In this document: piece after piece, positions 1-7,152 of the stretch | Layout of the letters: each line of letters starts with the position of its first letter | Position numbering within the stretch: position 1 is the stretch's first letter | NCBI GenBank assembly: GCA_002691085.1 | Contig: NZGX01000075.1 | Location: 1 to 11,748, forward strand | Direction of reading: 5' to 3' | DNA length: 11,748 nucleotides | Source: Rhodospirillaceae bacterium | GTDB taxonomy: Bacteria; Pseudomonadota; Alphaproteobacteria; Rhodospirillales; Rhodospirillaceae | Program-made: the position numbers and the translations under genes | The notes under the pieces: generated by a model | Database searches by the model: none | Seen by the model: only the letters and a program-made list of their open reading frames with translations | What the model was told of the DNA's origin: nothing

Positions 1-197
1 TATTTTAAGTATAAATAGAATAAATTCTTAATTTTATATAAATTTGTAGTTTATTATTTTGTGACCTTGATTTATTTTAGGCTTTGTATCCATTTTTTAT
101 TACTTAATTATTTAAACTGTTAAATTTTATTGCAGTCATTAATTAGTTAGATTATCAACGATTATGTATTTCATTTATCAAGTAAAAAAGGTTTTTC

Positions 198-1493
198 ATG
201 TCTGACAAAAAATTACACCCTAACTCACTTGCTCTTCATGCAGGTTTTAGGTCCGATCCAGCTACCAATGCTGTTGCTCCACCAATCTATCAAACAACGT
301 CTTATCAATTTGATAATACTGAGCATGCCTCAAACCTTTTTGCACTCAGCGAGCTTGGTAATATATATACAAGAATAATGAATCCAACATGTGACGTTCT
401 TGAACAACGTCTGTCTCAAATAGAGGGCGGTGTTGCTGCTCTTGCAGTTGCCTCAGGTCAGGCTGCATCAACATTTTCCATTCTTAATTTATGTGAGTCT
501 GGAGATAATTTTGTAACCTCAACTGATTTGTATGGAGGAACATGGAATTTATTTGCAAATACATTTAAACAACTTGGTATTGAAGTAAGATTTGCAGATC
601 CATCTGATCCGCAAAATTTTGCAAAATTAACTGATGATAAGACTCGTTGTTATTATGCAGAAACACTTCCCAACCCAAAGCTAGAAGTTTTTCCAATTCA
701 AGAAGTTTCTGAAATTGGAAATGAATTAGGTGTACCACTCATTGTTGATAATACTGCAGCACCTATAATTTGTAGACCAATAGAACATGGTGCTTCAATC
801 GTGATGTATTCAACTACGAAGTATATAGGTGGTCACGGAAACTCTATTGGTGGCGTAATTATCGATAGTGGTAATTTTGATTGGGAGAAAAATGCAGATC
901 GCTTCCCTCTTTTAACAACTCCGGATCCTAGCTATCACGGTGCTATTTGGACTGAGGCAGTAAAGCCACTTGGTCCAATTGCATATATTTTACGTGCAAG
1001 AGTAACTTTATTGCGAGATATTGGTGCACCTATGAGCCCTTTTAATGCGTTCAATTTTATTCAAGGTGTTGAAACATTACCCCTTAGAATGGAAAGGCAT
1101 TGTGAAAATGCTGATTTGGTTGCTTCTTACTTAAATAATAGGAGCGAGGTAACTAAAGTTATTTATCCTTCTTTAATGAAGGGTAGACCTCTTGATATGG
1201 CTCATAAATATCTTAAAAGTGGATCTTATGGGGCCCTTTTAGGATTTGAGTTGAAAGGAGGAAGAGAGGCTGGGCAAAAGTTTATCGATGCTCTTAAGTT
1301 GATCTATCATGTGGCCAACATTGGTGACGCCAGAACCCTTGCAATTCATCCGGCTAGTACCACTCATTCTCAATTATCTGAAGAAGAGCAACTTGCTGCA
1401 GGTGTAACTCCTGGTTACGTGAGACTTTCAGTTGGTATTGAGTACCACGAAGATATTATAAGTGATATTGATCAGGCACTTTCATCCTTGTGA
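198..1493 (+). CDS. metY: O-acetylhomoserine aminocarboxypropyltransferase (O-acetylhomoserine sulfhydrylase), Cys/Met-metabolism PLP enzyme
   Basis: A cytosolic PLP enzyme that condenses O-acetylhomoserine with sulfide to give homocysteine, the direct-sulfhydrylation route to methionine. The 431-residue length is right for MetY and longer than the roughly 390 residues of cystathionine gamma-synthase. Visible family motifs are the Y57-T-R59 phosphate contact, S86-G-Q at the cofactor cup, D-L-Y112-G-G-T stacking on PLP, D184 (VDNT) against the pyridine nitrogen, the Schiff-base lysine K208 in S-T-T-K-Y-I-G-G-H, and the HPASTTH segment (384-390) with R409 for the substrate carboxylate. The start is ATG with AAGG at 188-191, six bases upstream. 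The gene stands alone and converges on the next gene. Methionine gamma-lyase and other family members share the fold, but the HPASTTH stretch and the long form favour MetY. The leader may carry regulation, but I found no recognisable riboswitch. Confidence 0.93.
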   Translation: MSDKKLHPNSLALHAGFRSDPATNAVAPPIYQTTSYQFDNTEHASNLFALSELGNIYTRIMNPTCDVLEQRLSQIEGGVAALAVASGQAASTFSILNLCESGDNFVTSTDLYGGTWNLFANTFKQLGIEVRFADPSDPQNFAKLTDDKTRCYYAETLPNPKLEVFPIQEVSEIGNELGVPLIVDNTAAPIICRPIEHGASIVMYSTTKYIGGHGNSIGGVIIDSGNFDWEKNADRFPLLTTPDPSYHGAIWTEAVKPLGPIAYILRARVTLLRDIGAPMSPFNAFNFIQGVETLPLRMERHCENADLVASYLNNRSEVTKVIYPSLMKGRPLDMAHKYLKSGSYGALLGFELKGGREAGQKFIDALKLIYHVANIGDARTLAIHPASTTHSQLSEEEQLAAGVTPGYVRLSVGIEYHEDIISDIDQALSSL

Positions 1494-1524
1494 TTTAGTT
1501 GTGTTTATAATTAATAATACTATT

Positions 1525-2091
1525 TTAAACATCTAGCACAATTAATTTTCCTGTTCTTCTTAAGATGTTTTTTTTATCAAGATCACCTCCGTGAGCTTCG
1601 CCATCGATCACATTATCACTTGATAAATTTTTTGTAGTTTCATCTCTTAGGATAACAACAACATTAGTATCTTTTTCTATTGCAAATGGAAATTCATGCC
1701 ATGTTCCAATATGCATTGTAAAGCCTGCATGACCATCAAATCTGAATGCTTGAAGTTTATCTATCTCAGGCAATTCTTCTTTATTAGGCTTTCCTAAAAC
1801 TGCGATGAAGGGTTTACCTGATAGAGGAATAAATGTTTGAGTATGTTTAAAATGTCTTTCAAGGTAGGTAATTTCAAAGGGACGAGGTTGAATATTTGCT
1901 AAAGAAAGACATGTCTCATTATCAGATTTAAAATTTACAGGTGAAGTAACTGTAACTGCCCCTTCATAAAAATCACTCATGTTTGCTGAAACATCGCTAT
2001 CAGCACCAAGGAGCTGACCATAGGGTGCAATATTTTCTAAATTAGCATCAATAATTGGTAGTTTTAATGTTTCTGGGGAGTGCATATTCAT
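1525..2091 (-). CDS. ureidoglycolate lyase-like protein (AllA/cupin family)
   Basis: This 188-residue protein resembles the ureidoglycolate lyase family, whose characterised members split ureidoglycolate into glyoxylate and urea at the end of purine-ring (allantoin) breakdown. Family marks are the E-R-H80 to H83-T-Q-T-F-I-P-L block (about 78-90), a G-K-P-F turn at 92-95, and H127-I-G-T-W-H132 (127-132), the usual cupin-style metal/active-site histidine segment. The C-terminal 20 residues look extra. The start is the first of two close ATGs (M1, M3), because AAAAGGA lies seven bases before M1 and too far from M3. No allantoinase, ureidoglycolate dehydrogenase or urease gene is in view, so the substrate is inferred from family only and may differ. 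It converges on metY across 31 bases without a hairpin and is divergent from the tandem hydrolase gene. Confidence 0.8.
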   Translation of the reverse strand: MNMHSPETLKLPIIDANLENIAPYGQLLGADSDVSANMSDFYEGAVTVTSPVNFKSDNETCLSLANIQPRPFEITYLERHFKHTQTFIPLSGKPFIAVLGKPNKEELPEIDKLQAFRFDGHAGFTMHIGTWHEFPFAIEKDTNVVVILRDETTKNLSSDNVIDGEAHGGDLDKKNILRRTGKLIVLDV

Positions 2092-2119
2092 AAATTTATC
2101 CTTTTTAAGGGTTTACTTA

Positions 2120-2148
2120 TTGACCAGATTATAACCATTATATTTAAT
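2120..2148 (+). promoter_or_regulatory. sigma-70-type promoter for the tandem hydrolase / membrane-protein pair
   Basis: TTGACC at 2120-2125 (5 of 6 to TTGACA), a 17-base spacer, and TTTAAT at 2143-2148 (5 of 6 to TATAAT). The predicted transcript would start near 2155 and leave a leader of about 60 bases before ATG 2215. Seen in sequence only; AT-rich DNA makes chance -10 matches common, but the 5/6 -35 with ideal spacing is less common. Confidence 0.5.
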
Positions 2149-2155
2149 CTTGAAA
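2128..2155 (-). promoter_or_regulatory. sigma-70-type promoter for the ureidoglycolate-lyase-like gene
   Basis: On the minus strand a perfect TATAAT (plus coordinates 2128-2133) lies 16 bases after a weak TTTCAA (2150-2155). Transcription would begin near 2121, giving a leader of about 30 bases with the AAAAGGA ribosome site. It physically overlaps the plus-strand promoter at 2120-2148. Confidence 0.4.
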
Positions 2156-2214
2156 TAAAAGAAATATTAATGAAAATTATTAATTAATAAAATACCAACT
2201 TATAGGTTAGAGCA

Positions 2215-3900
2215 ATGACAGGATTAATTTCTAGGCATATTGTAACAATTGATGGAGAAAGACAGATTCACTATCGAAGAGCAGGTGAAGGCTCTCCAAT
2301 TATACTTCTCCATCAGTCTCCAAAATCCTCTGAAGAATATATTCCTTTAATAACTGAATTGTCTTCAGATTACACAGTTTTTGCACCAGACACTCCTGGT
2401 AATGGCCTTTCTGACCCATTACCAATAAATAATCCCTCCATGAATGATTTTGCAAAAAACGTAGTTAAATTTATGGATGCTATAGGAATTGAAAAATGTC
2501 CTGTTTATGGCTTTCATACAGGTGGAAGCTGTACTCTAGAGTTATCATGGAGTTTCCCCGAGAGGGTAACTGTCGGTGTAGTGGATGGTTATGTTAATAT
2601 GCCTGAGGAACGAGTTAAAGAAATATTGGAAAACTATTTTACCCCTTTAGAGCTCGACTGGAGTGGATCTCATTTGACATGGATTTGGTCTCGTTTTAGA
2701 GAGCAAATAATTTTTTTCCCATGGTACCGTAAAGATAAAATTTCAAGAATGACTGGATATTCAATTCCACCTCCCGAATATCAGCAAAATTCAGTTGTTG
2801 AGTTTCTCCGTGCTGGAAAAGCATACGTAGGTCCATATCGCGCTGCTTTTACTCAAGATAACATAAACTCTATTAAAGAGATGAAGGCAAAGTGTTTAGT
2901 AATGTCTTCAAAAACTGATGTACTATATGACGGTTTAGATAGAATGCCAAAACCTTCAAATAATATTACTGTTGCAAGACCAAACACACCACCTGATGCA
3001 ATTAGCTTAATGAAGGAAACAATAAAGGAACATCCATCACCTAATAATACCATTAATGAATTAGAAACCTCACCAATTAAAGGCAAAATCTGGGGTCAGT
3101 ATCTTCAAGTTGGAGGCGGTTCGCTATATTGTAGAGGAAATAATGATTCAGATGGGAAGCCAATCCTGTTCATCCACTCATCAGCGTCTTCTAATAGAAG
3201 TATGCAAAAATATATGGAATTACTAATTGGTAAGAAAATGGTTTTCTGTGTAGACCTTCCAGGTAATGGTGAGTCAGATAATCCTATGGGTAAAAATGTC
3301 ACTGTTGAGAAGCAAGCTTCATTTCTCGCTGAGGCAGTGCATGCTTTGGGTTATGATAGTATAGATTTGTTTGGTGATTGGGGAGGCGGTTCTGTGGGTA
3401 TTGAACTAGCAGTTCAACATCCCGATATGGTTAAAAACATTGTTATACCAAACCTTATTTCTATGGAGCTGGAGGGTGATGCACTTGACGAAATGTGCCT
3501 CAATTACACTCCAGAAATAAAATTAGATAAGTATGGAACTCATTGGACAACAGCTTGGAATATACTTCGAGACCAAGAGCTCTATAGTCCATGGTTCAAG
3601 TCAAACAAAGAGAATATTGTTCATCCAGAGGAAGAAGATATTTCTGCTGAAGTTATTCATAGAAGAACTCTTGATCTTTTTAAATCATATGAAATTTATA
3701 GGTCGGCTTATAGAGCCCATTTCGCTTATAAGGTTTCTAAGCGTATTAACAAAATTAACTGTCCTATTTTAATAGGTCAATCAAGCTCAGATGATGTTAA
3801 TAGGAAACTTATTGAAATAAATTCTAATTTAACGATAGAAAAATTCCCTTCCGAAAAAAAACTCATAGTTGAGAGACTTATTAGATTTTATCAGAGTTAG
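2215..3900 (+). CDS. tandem alpha/beta-hydrolase-fold protein with two non-serine nucleophile elbows
   Basis: A 561-residue protein made of two consecutive alpha/beta-hydrolase domains (about 1-275 and 290-561) without signal peptide or membrane helix. Each half has the strand-3 turn (L-L-H33-Q-S-P and F-I-H321-S-S), the D-x-P-G-N-G turn (59-64 and 347-352), a Trp/Arg-rich cap (about 148-175 and 441-465) and a Y-R-A tail (about 204-211 and 495-502). The nucleophile elbows read G99-F-H101-T-G-G and G387-D388-W389-G-G-G, so serine is absent from both. Histidine occupies the nucleophile position in domain 1. In domain 2 it is tryptophan, or Asp388 if the D-W-G-G register of haloalkane dehalogenases applies. 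Candidate acids are D235 and D526/D527; no catalytic His is obvious near the C-terminus of domain 2. The ATG has AGG at 2204-2206. The following membrane-protein gene starts 25 bases after the stop. Substrate unknown. Confidence 0.8.
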   Translation: MTGLISRHIVTIDGERQIHYRRAGEGSPIILLHQSPKSSEEYIPLITELSSDYTVFAPDTPGNGLSDPLPINNPSMNDFAKNVVKFMDAIGIEKCPVYGFHTGGSCTLELSWSFPERVTVGVVDGYVNMPEERVKEILENYFTPLELDWSGSHLTWIWSRFREQIIFFPWYRKDKISRMTGYSIPPPEYQQNSVVEFLRAGKAYVGPYRAAFTQDNINSIKEMKAKCLVMSSKTDVLYDGLDRMPKPSNNITVARPNTPPDAISLMKETIKEHPSPNNTINELETSPIKGKIWGQYLQVGGGSLYCRGNNDSDGKPILFIHSSASSNRSMQKYMELLIGKKMVFCVDLPGNGESDNPMGKNVTVEKQASFLAEAVHALGYDSIDLFGDWGGGSVGIELAVQHPDMVKNIVIPNLISMELEGDALDEMCLNYTPEIKLDKYGTHWTTAWNILRDQELYSPWFKSNKENIVHPEEEDISAEVIHRRTLDLFKSYEIYRSAYRAHFAYKVSKRINKINCPILIGQSSSDDVNRKLIEINSNLTIEKFPSEKKLIVERLIRFYQS

Positions 3901-3925
3901 TTATATAATTTTATAGGAGAAGCAA

Positions 3926-4585
3926 ATGGAGAGCTATTTATTATGGGGTTATTTTCATATTATTCTTTTTGTTTTCTGGCTTGGGGGAGACATAGGAGTA
4001 TTCTTATCTGCAATTTATGCAAAAAAATCGGATCTTAGTTTTGAAACTAGAGCAACAATTATGCAGCTTGGTTTGGTAATAGATTTTTTACCAAGACTTT
4101 GTTTTGCTCTTATTTTCCCAGTTGGTTTGCATTTAACTAATGATTTAGGTTTACTGAAGATTAACCCACCTTATTTTTTTCTGGCTTGGTTTATAAGCTT
4201 TTCTTGGATTCTTATTATAATATTGATTGGAAAAAATGAAGGTAAACCAATAGCTGAAAATTTATCAAAGATTCAATTCTGGATGGAAGGTTTGCTTGGT
4301 ACGTTTCTGATTTTTGTAGGTATAATGTCTTATAGCAATGAGTTTTTAGAAAGGTGGTTTAGTTTAAAGATAATATTATTCGGTCTAGTTTTTTATGCTG
4401 CTATGGCAATAGATATTTGTTTTAGGCCTTTTATTAAGCCATTTATGGAGATTGGAACTGAGGGTTCTACTCCAGAAAGGGAAGCTGCAGTTAGTTTGGC
4501 CATTAATAAGACACTTATTGCAGTATTTACTCTTTATGTTCTAATTGCTCTGATTGCATTTTTAGGGAAAGTAAAACCATTATAG
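3926..4585 (+). CDS. six-helix integral membrane protein of unassigned function
   Basis: I do not recognise a characterised family. The 219-residue protein has about six hydrophobic segments (roughly 5-29, 46-70, 83-102, 120-136, 147-165 and 194-213), so it should sit in the inner membrane. Polar or charged residues lie within or beside the helices: H11 and D22 in or near helix 1, D53 and R57 in helix 2, H69, and D163/R167 at the end of helix 5. This loosely resembles CopD- or DUF2269-type small membrane proteins that may bind metal or haem, but I see no diagnostic motif. A strong AGGAGA (3915-3920) precedes the ATG by five bases. The gene lies 25 bases after the tandem hydrolase gene, so cotranscription is likely. 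Its last six bases overlap the end of the convergent dehydrogenase gene. Confidence 0.75.
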   Translation: MESYLLWGYFHIILFVFWLGGDIGVFLSAIYAKKSDLSFETRATIMQLGLVIDFLPRLCFALIFPVGLHLTNDLGLLKINPPYFFLAWFISFSWILIIILIGKNEGKPIAENLSKIQFWMEGLLGTFLIFVGIMSYSNEFLERWFSLKIILFGLVFYAAMAIDICFRPFIKPFMEIGTEGSTPEREAAVSLAINKTLIAVFTLYVLIALIAFLGKVKPL

Positions 4586-5476
4586 TGGCATTTTTAAATA
4601 TCCATCAAGCGTTCCATTAGGCCCGCCGTCTAGGTAGAAATCTAACAGAAGTGGCTGTTTTGGCTCAATTGAATAGTAGGATAGATCAGTAACACTCTCT
4701 TCTGTAAGTATTTCATCATCAATAAAGAAGTTACCTGTGCATACTTTAGCATCTCGAGTAAGTATAGCATGAGTTGCGTCCCCCATTATTTCTACAGTTC
4801 TGCAATACTTTGTCATAGAGTCACCGCCAAGTTCAAACCTAATCGCAGCTGTATCAATAGCAGTTCTTGGCCATAAACCATTTGCTCCAATGCCCATATC
4901 TCTGAATTCTTCGGATAGTCCTATTGTTGCGAAGCTCATCCCCATTTTTGCCAGTGTATAAGGAAGTGTTCCTTTATACCATTTTGGGTCCAAGCTCGGC
5001 GGTGGACACATCGTTAAAATATGTGGATTAGTACTTTTTTGCAGAAAAGGTAAACATGTTTTAGAAGCTAGTATAGATCCTCTAACATTGATTTGTTGCA
5101 TTAAATCATACTTTCTGATTGGGACTTCTTTTAAGCCACCAATAGCTATTGCACTTGCATTGTTAACTAGAATATCAATTCCGCCAAAATGGTGTGCTGT
5201 TTTTTCAATAGCGTTTTTAACGGCTTGGTCGTCTCTTAAATCCATTTCAATTGCAAGTGCATTTCCTCCAGCTCTAGTGATTTCTTCGGCGGCAGTATGT
5301 ATTGTACCTGGAAGTTTTGGATGAGGTTTAGTTGTTTTAGAAGCAATAGCTATATTTGCCCCGTCTATAGCTGCTCTCTTAGCAACTGCTAAACCAATTC
5401 CTCTACTTGCGCCTGTTATAAATAGAGTTTTATTTTTTAGTGTTCTTTCTTTTTTTGGTTTATAGGGGGAATTCAT
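4580..5476 (-). CDS. HSDL2-like short-chain dehydrogenase/reductase
   Basis: An NAD(P)-dependent oxidoreductase of the classical short-chain dehydrogenase fold, closest to my knowledge of the HSDL2 branch (N-terminal domain of hydroxysteroid dehydrogenase-like protein 2, linked to lipid metabolism; bacterial substrates undefined). Visible are T21-G-A-S-R-G-I-G28 for the dinucleotide, an S46-K-T turn followed by H52-P-K-L-P-G-T-I-H typical of this branch, D79, N105-N-A-S108, N130 and the catalytic pair Y173-T-L-A-K177. The C-terminal G-N-F-F-I-D-D-E segment and DFYLDGG near the end also fit. The position usually holding the catalytic serine reads M156-C157-P-P, so serine appears replaced by cysteine. 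The 298-residue length is normal for the domain alone, and no SCP2 domain follows. The ATG has AGGT about eight bases upstream. It is the last gene of the minus-strand operon with cysE and the NmrA-like gene, 44 bases after the latter. Confidence 0.88.
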   Translation of the reverse strand: MNSPYKPKKERTLKNKTLFITGASRGIGLAVAKRAAIDGANIAIASKTTKPHPKLPGTIHTAAEEITRAGGNALAIEMDLRDDQAVKNAIEKTAHHFGGIDILVNNASAIAIGGLKEVPIRKYDLMQQINVRGSILASKTCLPFLQKSTNPHILTMCPPPSLDPKWYKGTLPYTLAKMGMSFATIGLSEEFRDMGIGANGLWPRTAIDTAAIRFELGGDSMTKYCRTVEIMGDATHAILTRDAKVCTGNFFIDDEILTEESVTDLSYYSIEPKQPLLLDFYLDGGPNGTLDGYLKMPL

Positions 5477-5520
5477 AAATATTACCTAATTAATTTAAAT
5501 GTTATGTTATTAACTAAAAA

Positions 5521-6381
5521 TTATTTCCAATGTTCAGTTGCTTCTGTAGCAAAATCTTCAAATTTCCTCAAAGGATGCCCAACAACCTTTTCAGAAAAAT
5601 TTATTTCTTCATCTGTTGCTATGCTTCCCATTGCTTGCATTTTTGCAAACCCTGCTTTTAAAGCTGATATTAGCCATGGTGGCATAAATGCTTTTGAGCT
5701 TTCTGCCCATGCATCAAGGTCATCACCAGCATAATTTACTTCTTTATTAAGGATTTTCGAATAGGTTCTGGCAATGTCATTTGCCGTCCAAGATTTTGGG
5801 CCGTAAAGGGGTATTTCCATTCCATTAAATTCATCACTCAACAAGGCATTAACAGCTGCATCTGCTACATCTCGAGTATCAATTCTATTTTGGCCAATAT
5901 TTCCTATTGGCATAGTATATAGCCCTGCAAGAGTTATTGGCTTTTCAAGTAATAAGTCATTTTGAAAGTAAAAATCAGGTCTTAAGATAGTGAAATTTAT
6001 TCCTGAATTTTTAATAAGGTTCTCAATTGGAACTTTACTTGCATAATGTGGAACTTTCATAGCTTCTTCTGACAATTTAACTGAGATAAATACAATTTTA
6101 CTAACATTAGAAACTTTAGCCTGTTTAATTGCATTTAGGCCTCTTTCAGTTTCGGTTTCCCCATTTGCAGTAATTAATAATAATTTATCCACGTCTTCGT
6201 ATATGTTTAATAATGTATCAATCTTTTCAAGATTACCGGTCACGCCGATTGCATTATTTGTTAAGGATGAGAGTTTTTCCTGAGACCTAGAGAAAACCTT
6301 TGTTTTAATTCCACTTTGAGTCAGTTTATCTACTGCAAATTTCCCTATTCTTCCTGTTCCACCAATAACTAATACTGTCAT
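5521..6381 (-). CDS. NmrA-like NAD(P)-binding protein (atypical SDR)
   Basis: A 286-residue cytosolic Rossmann-fold protein of the NmrA / atypical short-chain dehydrogenase type, a group including quinone reductases and redox-sensing proteins that bind NAD(P). The N-terminus begins directly with the dinucleotide loop G7-G-T-G-R-I-G13, followed by R32 after strand 2 where NADP-preferring members carry a basic residue. H112-Y-A-S-K116 followed by a P-I-E-N helix, the T131-I-L-R-P-D strand and the R166-I-D-T-R-D-V-A-D-A-A segment are standard for the family. The usual Y-x-x-x-K pair of classical dehydrogenases is not clearly present, so catalysis cannot be asserted. The ATG follows the cysE stop immediately (TAG-ATG, no gap), and its ribosome site AAAGG lies in the last codons of cysE, implying translational coupling. 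A link to cysteine metabolism is suggested only by this arrangement. Confidence 0.85.
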   Translation of the reverse strand: MTVLVIGGTGRIGKFAVDKLTQSGIKTKVFSRSQEKLSSLTNNAIGVTGNLEKIDTLLNIYEDVDKLLLITANGETETERGLNAIKQAKVSNVSKIVFISVKLSEEAMKVPHYASKVPIENLIKNSGINFTILRPDFYFQNDLLLEKPITLAGLYTMPIGNIGQNRIDTRDVADAAVNALLSDEFNGMEIPLYGPKSWTANDIARTYSKILNKEVNYAGDDLDAWAESSKAFMPPWLISALKAGFAKMQAMGSIATDEEINFSEKVVGHPLRKFEDFATEATEHWK

Positions 6382-7050
6382 CTATTTACCTTTCAACATT
6401 TTGAGTTTTTCTAGCTCTTTGGATAAATTATCAACTTTTATATTTAACTCTTCTATCATCTCATGAGGAGGCTTGGGTAGTATTTTATTGCCAATTCCGT
6501 ATGGAGTAAATTTTTCTTTTTTTAGAGAGTCCTTATGTTCAATAATTCGTGATGGCATACCTATAACTCTGGCGTTTTCCATAATATCTTTAGTGACAAC
6601 AGTGTTTGCGCCAATTCTAACATTTTTACCTATATTTATTGGACCAAGTATTTGTGCACCTGCGCCAATAACGCAACCAGTCTCAATTGTGGGATGTCTT
6701 TTGCCGCCTAGGCCATTATCCGGATTTAGCCCGCCTAAAGTTACTCCATGGTAAAGTGTAACATTATTATGTATCTCCGCAGTTTCTCCTATCACTACTC
6801 CTGAACCATGGTCAATAAATATCTTTTTTCCTAATTTAGCAGCAGGATGAATTTCTATCCCACTAAAAATTTTATTAATTTCTGAGACAAGTCTTGCAAG
6901 GAAGCGGGCTTTATATTTCCATAAAAAAAATGCAAGCCTATGAAGGATTATTGCTCTGGTTCCTGGATAAATTAATGCAATTTCTATTAAAGAACGAGCA
7001 GCAGGATCTCTTTTTTTTATTGATTTAAGCGTTTTGATAAATTCAAACAA
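6382..7050 (-). CDS. cysE: serine O-acetyltransferase (short, EpsC-type), TTG start
   Basis: It transfers acetyl from acetyl-CoA to L-serine, giving O-acetylserine, the committed step of cysteine synthesis. The 222-residue protein has the R14-D-P-A-A-R-S entry motif, the HR helix (H37-R38), and a left-handed beta-helix of hexapeptide repeats (about 65-165) with I-H-P-A-A, D80-H81-G-S-G (catalytic His), G-E-T-A, Y-H-G-V-T-L-G-G and K117-R-H-P-T. It lacks the long N-terminal helical domain of E. coli CysE (273 residues), as in EpsC-type enzymes. A charged C-terminal tail (about 196-220) with leucine spacing may form a coiled coil. No ATG or GTG lies between the upstream in-frame TGA and the RDPAARS motif. 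The TTG at 7048-7050, four codons after that stop, gives the usual N-terminal length. It heads a minus-strand operon and is divergent from the DecR-like regulator. Confidence 0.92.
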   Translation of the reverse strand: MFEFIKTLKSIKKRDPAARSLIEIALIYPGTRAIILHRLAFFLWKYKARFLARLVSEINKIFSGIEIHPAAKLGKKIFIDHGSGVVIGETAEIHNNVTLYHGVTLGGLNPDNGLGGKRHPTIETGCVIGAGAQILGPINIGKNVRIGANTVVTKDIMENARVIGMPSRIIEHKDSLKKEKFTPYGIGNKILPKPPHEMIEELNIKVDNLSKELEKLKMLKGK

Positions 7051-7087
7051 TTCAGATTCTCACTTAGAAATGTATTTTTAACCGTAT

Positions 7088-7093
7088 ATTGTA
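7088..7093 (-). promoter_or_regulatory. candidate -10 element for the cysE operon
   Basis: On the minus strand TACAAT (5 of 6 to TATAAT) would start transcription near 7082, about 31 bases before the TTG start. No acceptable -35 is found 16-18 bases upstream, which is compatible with an activator-dependent promoter. The Lrp-like sites upstream fit this, but it remains inference. Confidence 0.22.
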
Positions 7094-7119
7094 AAATTAA
7101 GAAAATTCATAGGTATTTC

Positions 7120-7134
7120 TAGAACAATTTACTT
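7120..7134. promoter_or_regulatory. second, weaker Lrp-type operator candidate
   Basis: This 15-base stretch matches the E. coli Lrp consensus YAGHAWATTWTDCTR at 12 of 15 positions and overlaps the palindrome TTCTAGAA (7117-7124). Its centre (7127) is 41 bases from the centre of the stronger site at 7161-7175, close to four helical turns. It would lie near -45 of the cysE candidate promoter. Weak on its own in AT-rich DNA. Confidence 0.35.
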
Positions 7135-7152
7135 AAATAGTTGATAATTATT

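Noticed and set aside
16..30. Lrp-like palindrome AGAAT-AA-ATTCT upstream of metY
   Set aside because: The repeat spacing is shorter than in the 15-base Lrp consensus, only 11 of 15 positions match, and it lies about 170 bases before the gene in very AT-rich DNA.
130..158. TTGCAG-17-TATCAA as metY promoter
   Set aside because: Only 3/6 and 4/6 matches; many equal candidates exist in this AT-rich leader.
1..197. SAM-II or SAM-V riboswitch before metY
   Set aside because: The A-run followed by GG near the ribosome site resembles the 3' end of these aptamers, but I could not find the closely spaced P1 stem and the loop CC that must pair with it; the only CC pairs are about 95-125 bases upstream.
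1494..1524. Bidirectional terminator between metY and the ureidoglycolate-lyase-like gene
   Set aside because: The 31 bases are AT-rich and contain no stem with G-C pairs.
2853..3302. Antisense open frames within the tandem hydrolase gene
   Set aside because: No ribosome site, no recognisable protein features, and the sense strand encodes a clear conserved fold throughout.
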